Positions 1 through 7,192 of a stretch of DNA of 11,738 nt are shown here, one piece after another. Origin of the DNA: an uncultured Collinsella sp. (GTDB taxonomy: Bacteria; Actinomycetota; Coriobacteriia; Coriobacteriales; Coriobacteriaceae); contig CABUUE010000028.1 of assembly GCA_902494685.1 (NCBI GenBank), positions 1-11,738 on the forward strand. Direction: 5' to 3'. How positions within the stretch are numbered: position 1 is the stretch's first letter; each line of letters opens with the position of its first letter. The notes under the pieces are model-generated. The model worked only from the letters and a program-made list of their open reading frames with translations. It did no database searches and was not told the origin of the DNA. The translations under genes were made by a program, and so were the position numbers.

Positions 1-498
1 ATCCCGCGCTCGCTCATCCCCGCCGTGGACAAGGGCGTCCAGGAGACCATGAAGGACGGTATTATTGCCGGCTATCCGCTCACGGGCATTCGCGTGGCTG
101 TGTACGACGGCTCGTATCACAGCGTCGACTCCAACGAGATGGCGTTCCGCGCGGCGGCTCGCATCGGCCTGCGCAAGGCATGTGCCGATGCCGACCCGGT
201 GGTGCTGGAGCCCATCGAGGAAATCACGGTGACTATTCCCGAGAGCTACGCCGGCGCCGTGATGGGCGACATCTCGGCCTCGCGCGGTCGCGTGACGGGT
301 ATGGAGACCGATGAGCGCGGCGACACCGTGGTCATTGCCCAGGCGCCGCTGGCAGAGCTGACGGATTATTCGACGCGCCTGCGCTCTATCACGCGCGGCA
401 CGGGTGACTTTACCATGAAGCCCGCAGGCTATGAGCAGGTGCCTTATGACGTTCAGGCCAAGCTGGTCGAGCGCCATGAGGAGGGCCGCGCCAAGTAG
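1..498 (+). CDS. Elongation factor G-type GTPase, C-terminal part (partial at 5' end)
   Basis: The reading frame is open from base 1 and ends at TAG 496-498, giving the last 165 residues of a ribosomal translocase of the EF-G family. The first residues (IPRSLIPAVDKGVQETM, then GYPLTG and YDGSYHSVDSNEMAF) match the end of EF-G domain IV. LEPIEEITVTIPESYAG opens domain V, followed by MGDISASRGRVTGM, PLAEL, LRSITRGTGDFTMKPAGYEQVP. Family knowledge: EF-G uses GTP to move tRNA and mRNA through the ribosome in the cytoplasm, and domains IV and V contact the decoding site and the GTPase centre. The GTPase domain lies outside the window. The wording SRGRVTGM and SITRGTGDFTM resembles EF-G-like paralogues (EF-G2 type) as much as the housekeeping FusA, so I give no gene symbol. 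The gene ends at a strong hairpin and converges on the nuclease gene. Confidence 0.9.
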   Translation: MPRSLIPAVDKGVQETMKDGIIAGYPLTGIRVAVYDGSYHSVDSNEMAFRAAARIGLRKACADADPVVLEPIEEITVTIPESYAGAVMGDISASRGRVTGMETDERGDTVVIAQAPLAELTDYSTRLRSITRGTGDFTMKPAGYEQVPYDVQAKLVERHEEGRAK

Positions 499-530
499 CG
501 TGTGGCGTTGCCTGCAATGTGGACGCTGAC

Positions 531-568
531 GAAAAGGCCGCCCTGGGTAATCCAGGGCGGCCTTTTTT
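531..568. terminator. Bidirectional intrinsic terminator between EF-G-like and nuclease genes
   Basis: An 11-bp perfect GC-rich stem, GGCCGCCCTGG (536-546) with CCAGGGCGGCC (552-562) and loop GTAAT, is followed by six T (563-568). It is preceded by AAAA at 532-535, so it also works in the other direction. It lies 33 bases after the EF-G-like stop and about 60 bases beyond the nuclease stop, serving both convergent genes. Confidence 0.9.
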
Positions 569-569
569 G

Positions 570-608
570 ATCCCATGGGGACGGAGGAAAACGAATCATT
601 TTTGGGTT
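570..608 (-). repeat. Divergent member (R0) of the GTCCC-core intergenic hairpin family
   Basis: On the minus strand this stretch reads CCCAAAAATGATT, a T-rich spacer, then CCTCCGTCCCCATGGGAT. Its order (pyrimidine/purine stem, AAAAT, spacer, CC-n-GTCCC, return stem) is that of the better repeats at 1762, 4966, 7148 and 11279. The stem here is only CCCA/TGGG (572-575 with 603-606), so membership is tentative. It may be an unrelated 3'-flank sequence. Confidence 0.35.
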
Positions 609-627
609 ACGGGCGGTGCGGTCGGCA

Positions 628-1611
628 CTAGTCTCCGGATGCCTGGTTGCGGCCGGTGGCGTAGTCGATCTGCACGTGCGGCTGCAGGTTGTAGCAGTAC
701 ACGTGGAAGCAGAGGGTCTTGCCGTGGTCCTCGACCGATTGCGCCTCAAGGCGCACGCCGCGGCAGACAAGTTCCTCTTCGTTATACATGGGTGTGACGC
801 GATAGAGCACGTGGTTGCCCGTCTCGCGGATGTAGCCGAGAATCTGCTCCTCAAACGGCAGCATGCCTGTCTCGTTGAGATAACGCGTGCCGGTGAGGAG
901 ATTCTTGCGGTTGGCGTTTTCGCCGCAGAGCGACCAGGCGATGAGATGGCAGCGGTTGTAGAGGCTCTGGCCCGGAATAAAGTCGTAGCGCTGCTGGCGC
1001 CATCCAGCGGGATGGATACGCGAGATATCGCCGCGCTCGCCTTGACCGAGTGATTCGGGGCCCACGCAGGCGAGCGCTTTGCGGGTGCGGCCCAGGCTGT
1101 CAAGCTTGGAGAACTTCTTAAAGCAACCCTCTTCTGTAGCGCGCTCGTATTCATCGAGCGTGAATGATGGTGTGCCGAGCGGGTGCGTGCTGTCGGCGCG
1201 CAGGGCAACGTAGGGGTTGCCGGCGTAGTCGGGAATGCTGCTGAGATAAACACCGCGGGCGCGGTTGAGGTCGGGATTTTCGACCTCGTCGATGGGGATG
1301 GCGGCACTGTCCGCGGAAACGTCGTCATCGGTGTCGGTTGCGGCGGAATCGGAACCATCGTCAGGGTCCTGGCCGTTTTGAGGGTCCGGGGAGCTCGCCG
1401 TTCCCGATTCGAGCCGAGCGACCAGGCCCGCCTCGTCGTCGGTGCGGCTGGGACTCTCGTTTTGTTTTTCGGCCAGAGCCGCCGCCTGCTCATCGCTTTG
1501 CGGCGACAGCAGCTTGGGCGCTCCGTCGAGCGATCCCGTAAACAGCGCAAACCCCAGCACCACGGCGGTGCCGATGGAAAGTACTTGCTTGTAGGTGGAC
1601 TTGCGCGACAT
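628..1611 (-). CDS. DNA/RNA non-specific endonuclease, N-terminally membrane-anchored or secreted
   Basis: This is a 327-residue protein. Residues 8-26 (KQVLSIGTAVVLGFALFTG) form a signal peptide or anchor. Residues 35-115 are a low-complexity acidic, Ser/Asp-rich linker. The rest is a beta-beta-alpha-metal nuclease domain of the type found in DNA-entry nucleases: DISRIHPAGW (195-204), YNRCHLIAWSL (218-228), NLLTGTRYLNETGMLPFE (237-254), VLYRVTP and NLQPHVQIDY. By homology His222 is the likely general base and Asn246 a likely metal ligand. Such enzymes cleave nucleic acids outside the cell, for nutrition, competence or defence against DNA; the window does not say which. The start at 1611 has AGGAG five bases upstream. 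Longer overlapping frames lack a ribosome site and any recognisable domain. It is a single gene convergent with the EF-G-like gene, and the upstream gap holds R1. Confidence 0.9.
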   Translation of the reverse strand: MSRKSTYKQVLSIGTAVVLGFALFTGSLDGAPKLLSPQSDEQAAALAEKQNESPSRTDDEAGLVARLESGTASSPDPQNGQDPDDGSDSAATDTDDDVSADSAAIPIDEVENPDLNRARGVYLSSIPDYAGNPYVALRADSTHPLGTPSFTLDEYERATEEGCFKKFSKLDSLGRTRKALACVGPESLGQGERGDISRIHPAGWRQQRYDFIPGQSLYNRCHLIAWSLCGENANRKNLLTGTRYLNETGMLPFEEQILGYIRETGNHVLYRVTPMYNEEELVCRGVRLEAQSVEDHGKTLCFHVYCYNLQPHVQIDYATGRNQASGD

Positions 1612-1761
1612 TGAGGCTCCTGGATGGACGGTTGGGAATCTACCAGTCTAGCAGGAGCCGACAGGGGCCGCTCCACCGAACAAATACTCAAGATTTGGGA
1701 CAAACGCTACGGATTCATTTGCCTCATATGGAGCTGCGGCGGTTGTGAATGTGGGGCCATT

Positions 1762-1816
1762 CGGCGTTTCCCCAGATAAAACCCGCCAAAATAAACCTGT
1801 CCCTTATTGGCGGGTC
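1762..1816 (+). repeat. Intergenic palindromic repeat R1 (ACCTGTCCC core)
   Basis: A 19-base leader (1762-1780, CGGCGTTTCCCCAGATAAA) precedes a 9-bp stem ACCCGCCAA (1781-1789) / TTGGCGGGT (1807-1815). The loop carries AACCTGTCCC. The leader is identical to that of R2 (minus strand, 5020-5002), and the AAAATAAACCTGTCCC core is also shared. Against R2 and R3, one stem pair has changed from T:A to C:G on both sides, which suggests the fold is maintained. It lies about 150 bases upstream of the nuclease start. Confidence 0.8.
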
Positions 1817-1847
1817 AGTTAACGCAGTGCAGGTTGAGCATATGCGA

Positions 1848-1953
1848 GCGAGCGGTCTCCGGGTGCGGTAAGGTGACGTGAAACAAGCGGGCGCTGACCT
1901 TTTGGTCGCGCCCGTGAAGTTGAACGTCAGATTGCCGTGTCCGGAGCCCGCGC
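1848..1953 (+). ncRNA. Candidate structured RNA: long imperfect rod hairpin
   Basis: The plus strand folds end to end. The outer pairs are GCGG 1852-1855 / CCGC 1948-1951. Next comes a 15-pair helix, 1857-1871 with 1932-1946. A GG/GA internal loop follows, then TGACGT 1874-1879 / ACGTCA 1924-1929, tandem G-A mismatches (1880-1881 with 1922-1923), AAC/GTT, a small internal loop, GC 1887-1888 / GT 1914-1915, GGGCGC 1889-1894 / GCGCCC 1908-1913, and GACC-TTTT-GGTC. All five wobble pairs are G-T on this strand and would be C-A mismatches on the other, which argues for a plus-strand RNA. No plus-strand gene follows, so a cis riboswitch is unlikely. I see no protein-coding signal and only a weak promoter (TTAACG 1819-1824, 16 bases, TATGCG). 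It matches no RNA class I recognise. Confidence 0.45.
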
Positions 1954-1964
1954 AGCGCCGAGCA

Positions 1965-1991
1965 GTTACGCCGTTTGTAAAACGGCGTAAC
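1965..1991. terminator. Perfect 12-bp hairpin abutting the larE stop codon
   Basis: GTTACGCCGTTT (1965-1976) pairs perfectly with AAACGGCGTAAC (1980-1991) around a 3-base loop. It touches the larE stop codon (1992-1994). Neither direction has a T-run after the stem, so this is a weak or atypical intrinsic terminator, or an mRNA 3'-end stabilising stem. On the plus strand it would also close a transcript containing the rod structure at 1848-1953. Confidence 0.45.
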
Positions 1992-2870
1992 CTAAAGGTT
2001 CATGTTGCCGTGAATGTAGGGGGTGACCTCGGGGGAGATATGGTCGCAGCCCAGCTCGCGCAGCGCGGACTCGATGGCGGCGGGCAGCAGGGTCTTGCCC
2101 TTGTCGTCGACGGCGGCACCGCCGAGGGTGGCAATCTTGGCGACATCTGCGGGTGCGGCCTCGATATGCATGCAGCCGCCGACCAAGCGCGCGCGTACCT
2201 GTGCCAGATCAAGATCGTGCAGGTAATCCTCGCAGGCGCGGATTAAATCGACTTTCTCGCGCGTAAGCTCCTCGCCCGTGGGGACGCGGGTGGCAAGACA
2301 TGCTCCCGCCGGTAGGTTCCAAACGGGATAGCCCCATGCGCGCAGCAGCTCGCGCTCTTCGTCCTTGGTAAAGCCGACCTCCATAAGGGGTGAGCGTACG
2401 CCGAGCTCTTCTGCCGCGCGCATGCCGGGGCGGTAGTCACCGCGATCGCTTGCATTGCTGCCATCGATGACGGTGGGAAAGCCGAGCGACTTGGCGTGGT
2501 TGACGATGGCGGTAAAGCCGGCGTGCTTGCAGTGGTAGCAGCGATTAGCATCGTTGCAGGCTACTTGGGGGAGCTGCAGCTGATCCACCGAAAGATTGAG
2601 CACGGGGAGCTTAAAATGTGCCCCTTCATTGGCTTGTCCATCAACGGACCGCTCAAACGAAGCCTGCTCGGGCGTGCCGATGAGCGGCGTGGTGAGATGG
2701 ACGAGGAGGGTATTGGTAGGCATGATGCGGGCGCATACGGCGGCCAAAAAGCTGCTGTCAACGCCGCCGGAAAACCCGATAGCCACGCGCCCGTATGCCA
2801 AAAGCAGCTGTTCGAGCGCCGATAGCTTGTCTTGAAGCTCCTCTGCGGGTGCCGTGGTGTCTAAAATCAT
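1992..2870 (-). CDS. larE: LarE-type ATP-dependent sacrificial sulfur transferase
   Basis: This is a 292-residue PP-loop enzyme. SGGVDSS (34-40) is the ATP pyrophosphatase loop. NRCYHCK (109-115) and PAGACLATRVPTG (187-199) are LarE hallmarks. Family knowledge: LarE adenylates pyridinium dicarboxylate mononucleotide and donates sulfur to build the nickel-pincer cofactor of lactate racemase and relatives, in the cytoplasm. Some LarE proteins sacrifice a single cysteine, while others bind a [4Fe-4S] cluster through three cysteines. Cys111, Cys114 and Cys191 here fit the three-cysteine pattern, so catalytic rather than sacrificial sulfur transfer is possible (inference). The start at 2870 is backed by AAGGA seven bases upstream. 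No larB, larC or larA lies beside it. It is divergent from the HAD gene. Confidence 0.88.
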   Translation of the reverse strand: MILDTTAPAEELQDKLSALEQLLLAYGRVAIGFSGGVDSSFLAAVCARIMPTNTLLVHLTTPLIGTPEQASFERSVDGQANEGAHFKLPVLNLSVDQLQLPQVACNDANRCYHCKHAGFTAIVNHAKSLGFPTVIDGSNASDRGDYRPGMRAAEELGVRSPLMEVGFTKDEERELLRAWGYPVWNLPAGACLATRVPTGEELTREKVDLIRACEDYLHDLDLAQVRARLVGGCMHIEAAPADVAKIATLGGAAVDDKGKTLLPAAIESALRELGCDHISPEVTPYIHGNMNL

Positions 2871-2904
2871 GAAACGATCCTTATCGTTGAGTACTCGATC
2901 GAAA

Positions 2905-2934
2905 ACTATAATCCTAATGCGTTACTTGCCATAA
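2905..2934 (-). promoter_or_regulatory. Candidate larE promoter
   Basis: On the minus strand TATAGT (2910-2905) is a good -10 box, with a weak TTATGG (2934-2929) 18 bases upstream. The inferred start near 2898 leaves a leader of about 28 bases before the larE ATG. The same AT-rich patch reads TATAAT on the plus strand (2907-2912), which could serve the divergent HAD gene, though no -35 is properly spaced. Confidence 0.4.
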
Positions 2935-3043
2935 GACTTCTATCTGTGTAACGAAAGTGCAATATGGCATATACGTTATATACAAGTTGCCAAATGCGGT
3001 AGAGTTGCAGCAACGCGACAGCGAGAGTCGATGGGGGACCGAT

Positions 3044-3694
3044 ATGATCAAGGCTGTTATTTTTGACATGGATGGAACGCTGGTCGATACCGAGCGTTTG
3101 GGGATTAAGGCCTGGAAGGCAGGCGCCGCTGAGCTGGGGCTCGCGATTGATGAAGCGCTGATCCATCAGTTTATCGGCCGCACGCTGCCCGATGTTATGG
3201 ACATCCTCGATAAGCATTATGGCAGCCACGAAACCACCGAGGCGATCTATCGTCGCCACAAGGAGATTCGCGACGAGATGGTCAAGACCGAACTGGAGCT
3301 TAAGGCCGGCGCCGCCGAGTGCCTAGACGAGTTGCTAGCTGCGGGCTATCACGTGGGCCTAGCGACGTCGTCGCGCCTCGTTACGGCCGAGCGCAACCTT
3401 AAGATGGTCGGTCTTTTTGACAAGTTTGAAACGGTAACGTGTGGCGAGGACGTCGTGCACGGCAAGCCCGACCCCGAGATGTATCTGCTCGCCTGCGAGC
3501 GTGCGGGCTTTGCCCCCGAGGAGTGCGCCGTGGTCGAGGATTCGCGCAATGGTTGCGTCTCGGGCATCACGGCCGGCTGCCACGTCTTTGCCGTCCCCGA
3601 TATTGTGCCGCTGCCGCAGGACGTGGTGGATGGCTGCGAGGCCGTGCTCGATACGTTGTTCGACCTGGCGGCGGCAATCAAGACTGTGCGCTAG
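3044..3694 (+). CDS. HAD-superfamily hydrolase, beta-phosphoglucomutase-like
   Basis: This is a 216-residue cytosolic protein with all four HAD motifs. DMDGT (8-12) holds the nucleophile Asp8 and acid/base Asp10. LATSS (106-110) is motif II, GKPDPE with Lys141 is motif III, and VVEDS with Glu165-Asp166 is motif IV. The helical cap between residues 15 and 90, and the FDMDGTLVDTE opening, place it in subfamily IA with beta-phosphoglucomutases and small-molecule phosphatases. The substrate cannot be told from sequence. I chose the ATG at 3044 because GGGGGA sits five bases upstream and it begins exactly at the conserved MIKAVIFDMDG. An in-frame ATG at 2957 would add 29 residues unlike any HAD start. 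It is divergent from larE and convergent with the LacI-type gene. Confidence 0.92.
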   Translation: MIKAVIFDMDGTLVDTERLGIKAWKAGAAELGLAIDEALIHQFIGRTLPDVMDILDKHYGSHETTEAIYRRHKEIRDEMVKTELELKAGAAECLDELLAAGYHVGLATSSRLVTAERNLKMVGLFDKFETVTCGEDVVHGKPDPEMYLLACERAGFAPEECAVVEDSRNGCVSGITAGCHVFAVPDIVPLPQDVVDGCEAVLDTLFDLAAAIKTVR

Positions 3695-3732
3695 AAAATT
3701 GCGGCGTTGAAACGAGCGATTGCTCACGTTTG

Positions 3733-3782
3733 CGCTTAAGCAAAAGGGGTCCGGCAATGGTCGGGCCCCTTTTGCTTAAGCG
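3733..3782. terminator. Bidirectional terminator between HAD and LacI-type genes
   Basis: Two 21-base arms (3733-3753 and 3762-3782) are complementary except for one wobble position, around an 8-base loop. The core GGGGTCCG/CGGGCCCC is flanked by AAAA on the left and TTTT on the right, so each direction of transcription meets a GC stem followed by T residues. It serves both convergent genes. Confidence 0.88.
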
Positions 3783-3807
3783 GCGACTTAGCATACTCGC
3801 GGGCGTG

Positions 3808-4917
3808 CTATAGATACGCACCGAGGTTGATGGCCGTGGCGTCGGTCTGGCTGCTTGCCTGGGTGCTGGCGCGTTCCAGTAGGAACGGACGTACCAGTTC
3901 TTGGCGGTTGATATCCTCGGCGGCGACTGCGGTGACGGTACGCGCTGCGGAGCCGACACGGATATGCTTGATCTTTGCCGGGGCCTTGTTCTCGATTTGC
4001 TCCATCAGCAGTTGGACACCCTTGCGGCCAATCTCGTAGCCCGGGGGCGCTACCGTAGTGAGCGGGACCGATCCGCTCCAAGCGAGCGGGTTGCCATCGC
4101 AGCCTGCTACGCGTACTTGCCCGGGGACAGAGATGCCCTTGTCGACCAGTGCCGAAACGACGCCCGAGGCCAACACATCGGTCAGGCCGACGACAAAATC
4201 GGGACGTTCGTCCGCGGGGCGCTCGGCGATTTGGGCACCGATGCCGTAGCCGTCGGCAGCGGTATTCCATTCGCCGGCGTCGATGACTTCGATCTTGATA
4301 TCGGGGTGCAGGGCGAGCGCCTTATGAATGCCAAGGACGCGCAGGGTGAGTTGCATAAATGCTGCTCGGCCGACGACGACAATATGGTGCGCGCCGCGGG
4401 CGATGGCAAGTTCGGCAATGATGCGACCCTGGGCCTCATTGTCGGCCGCTACGTAGTAGCCGGGCTCGGAGCAATGGATGTCCAGATGGACGATCGGCAC
4501 GGGCATCTTGGTCATGGCGGGGTGCCAGTCGGGGGATGCCATGGGCTGAACCATGACGCCGGACATCTGGGTGCCCATAAAGTAGCGCAGGTAATGATCC
4601 TCGAGAATATCGTCGTTATCGGCGTTGGCGATGAGCAAGTCGTAGCCGTGCTTGCGGGCCTCGTTGTGGGCGCCGCTGGCGATTTGGAGCGAAAAGCCGT
4701 GATCGAGACGGGGGAGCACCAGGCCAAAGGACTTGGTGGCGCCGCCCGCGAGCTGACGGGCGCTTTGGTTGGGCAGGTAGCCAAGGCGATTGATGGTCTC
4801 GTTGATGAGCTTGAGGGTCTCGGGGCGCAGCTTTTCGGGGTGGTTGAGCGCGTTGGAAACCGTGCCCAACGAAACCCCGGCCTCGCGCGCGACGTCGCTG
4901 ATTTTTACCTTTGCCAT
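3808..4917 (-). CDS. LacI-family transcriptional repressor
   Basis: This is a 369-residue protein. The N-terminal lambda-repressor-like helix-turn-helix is VKISDVAREAGVSLGTVSNAL (4-24), followed by the hinge-helix region GYLPNQSARQLAGG (46-59). The periplasmic-binding-protein-like effector domain runs from about FGLVLP (64) to the end. AGCDGNPLAW (271-280), LTTVAPPGYEIG and the closing LLERAST are typical of the family. It is expected to bind a sugar or nucleoside and repress transport or catabolic genes, but no such operon lies next to it, so the effector is unknown. The start at 4917 has AAAGGGG with five bases of spacing. The frame stays open upstream to 5118, but that stretch runs through repeats R2 and R2b and is not coding. 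A LacI-type palindrome in its own leader suggests autoregulation. Confidence 0.92.
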   Translation of the reverse strand: MAKVKISDVAREAGVSLGTVSNALNHPEKLRPETLKLINETINRLGYLPNQSARQLAGGATKSFGLVLPRLDHGFSLQIASGAHNEARKHGYDLLIANADNDDILEDHYLRYFMGTQMSGVMVQPMASPDWHPAMTKMPVPIVHLDIHCSEPGYYVAADNEAQGRIIAELAIARGAHHIVVVGRAAFMQLTLRVLGIHKALALHPDIKIEVIDAGEWNTAADGYGIGAQIAERPADERPDFVVGLTDVLASGVVSALVDKGISVPGQVRVAGCDGNPLAWSGSVPLTTVAPPGYEIGRKGVQLLMEQIENKAPAKIKHIRVGSAARTVTAVAAEDINRQELVRPFLLERASTQASSQTDATAINLGAYL

Positions 4918-4927
4918 AGCGGCCCCT

Positions 4928-4941
4928 TTGATGCGTTTCAA
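4928..4941 (-). promoter_or_regulatory. Candidate LacI-family operator in the repressor's own leader
   Basis: On the minus strand this reads TTGAAACGCATCAA. It matches the symmetrical LacI-family form TTGAAACGTTTCAA at 12 of 14 positions, with the characteristic central CG. It lies between the -10 box (4953-4958) and the ribosome site (4923-4929), where a bound repressor would block its own gene. The match is by eye. Confidence 0.5.
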
Positions 4942-4952
4942 GTACAAGCCAG

Positions 4953-4961
4953 ATTGTAGCA
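4953..4961 (-). promoter_or_regulatory. Extended -10 promoter of the LacI-type gene
   Basis: The minus strand carries TGCTACAAT, an extended -10 (TGn) with TACAAT. There is no good -35, because that place is occupied by the lower stem of repeat R2. The inferred start near 4946 gives a leader of about 29 bases. Confidence 0.5.
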
Positions 4962-4965
4962 TCCC

Positions 4966-5020
4966 AAACCTACCAAAAAGGGACAGGTTTATTTTGGCAG
5001 GTTTATCTGGGGAAACGCCG
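4966..5020 (-). repeat. Intergenic palindromic repeat R2 (ACCTGTCCC core)
   Basis: In minus orientation, the leader CGGCGTTTCCCCAGATAAA (5020-5002) is identical to that of R1. The stem AAACCTGCCAAAA / TTTTTGGTAGGTTT forms 13 pairs (5004-4992 with 4978-4966), one of them a G-T wobble. The loop contains AACCTGTCCC. The loop segment AAACCTG repeats the start of the 5' arm, so the 3' arm could pair with either copy. The element covers the -35 region of the LacI-type promoter. Confidence 0.8.
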
Positions 5021-5031
5021 TTGCCAGCGGG

Positions 5032-5066
5032 ACCACCACGAAGGGGGCAGGTACCTTTGTGGTGGT
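5032..5066 (-). repeat. Palindromic repeat R2b (same core, different stem)
   Basis: ACCACCACGAA (5032-5042) pairs with TTTGTGGTGGT (5056-5066), 11 pairs with one wobble, around a 13-base loop GGGGGCAGGTACC. Read on the minus strand the order is stem, AAAGGT, ACCTGCCCCC, return stem. This is the same architecture as R2, which lies only 11 bases away, but with an unrelated stem sequence. Confidence 0.65.
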
Positions 5067-5093
5067 TTGGACCGGCTGGACGTGTGTGCATCG

Positions 5094-5131
5094 AGTGGTA
5101 TCTAAGTTGAGATACCACTTCTGGTATATCA
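5094..5131. promoter_or_regulatory. Perfect inverted repeat upstream of glmS (candidate operator)
   Basis: AGTGGTATCT (5094-5103) and AGATACCACT (5110-5119) form a perfect 10-bp inverted repeat with 6 bases between. A further TGGTATATCA follows at 5122-5131, so TGGTAT occurs three times. The site lies 18-60 bases upstream of the glmS -10 box, at or above the -35 place. It could be a regulator site or an RNA hairpin of a divergent transcript. The TGGTAT half-site loosely recalls GntR/HutC-type amino-sugar operators, but I cannot assign a protein. Confidence 0.45.
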
Positions 5132-5148
5132 GCTTGCGTTTGCGTGAG

Positions 5149-5154
5149 TACAAT
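5149..5154 (+). promoter_or_regulatory. Likely -10 box of the glmS promoter
   Basis: TACAAT is the best -10 hexamer upstream of glmS. No good -35 is found at 16-18 bases (ATATCA at 5126-5131), so the promoter may depend on an activator or be weak. The leader would be about 68 bases. That leader shows no glmS ribozyme features I recognise. Confidence 0.4.
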
Positions 5155-5228
5155 ACTCGAACGTTATGCGTCTCAGCGCCCCCTGTGCGTGGACGTTTTG
5201 CAGTCAAGCGGACGAAGGGATTTATCCT

Positions 5229-7076
<1,848 letters not shown>

Positions 7077-7099
7077 TTGGTTCCGCCGTTCTAGCAGCT

Positions 7100-7137
7100 A
7101 AGGCCCGGCTCCGCATCAAGACGGAGCCGGGCCTTTT
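7100..7137 (+). terminator. Intrinsic terminator of glmS
   Basis: A 14-bp perfect stem, AAGGCCCGGCTCCG (7100-7113) with CGGAGCCGGGCCTT (7122-7135), has an 8-base loop and ends in TTTT (7134-7137), 23 bases after the glmS stop. Confidence 0.92.
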
Positions 7138-7147
7138 CTGCATTTGA

Positions 7148-7192
7148 CCAGATAAAACCTACCAAAATGAACCTGTCCCTTTTTGGCAGGTT
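7148..7192 (+). repeat. Intergenic palindromic repeat R3 overlapping the gntR stop codon
   Basis: CCAGATAAAA leads into the stem AACCTACCAAAA (7156-7167) / TTTTGGCAGGTT (7181-7192), 12 pairs with one A-C mismatch that would be a U-G pair on the minus strand. The loop TGAACCTGTCCCT carries the family core. The last two bases of the stem are part of the TAA stop (7193-7191) of the convergent regulator gene. Confidence 0.8.

Noticed and set aside
1677..1702. TTTGGGAC near a CAAAT/ATTTG pair as another member of the GTCCC hairpin family
   Set aside because: The order of stem and core differs from the other members and the stem is only 5 bp, so chance is the simpler view.
453..1703. A 416-codon minus-strand frame overlapping the nuclease gene
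   Set aside because: It has no ribosome site and an Arg/Ser/Thr/Pro-rich composition typical of a frame-shifted GC-rich gene. The nuclease frame explains the region.
1878..2246. A plus-strand ORF of 122 codons covering the rod structure and the larE 3' end
   Set aside because: It is antisense to larE, has no ribosome site and no recognisable domain. The first part is better explained as structured RNA.
3733..3782. The long HAD/LacI intergenic palindrome as a further mobile repeat
   Set aside because: It lacks the CCTGTCCC-type loop and has all features of a bidirectional terminator between convergent genes.
4918..5118. An N-terminal extension of the LacI-type protein
   Set aside because: The frame is open but passes through repeats R2 and R2b. 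The family's normal start, with a strong ribosome site, is at 4917.
5155..5228. A glmS ribozyme in the glmS leader
   Set aside because: The leader is only about 70 bases and shows none of the conserved ribozyme core. The family is known mainly from Firmicutes.
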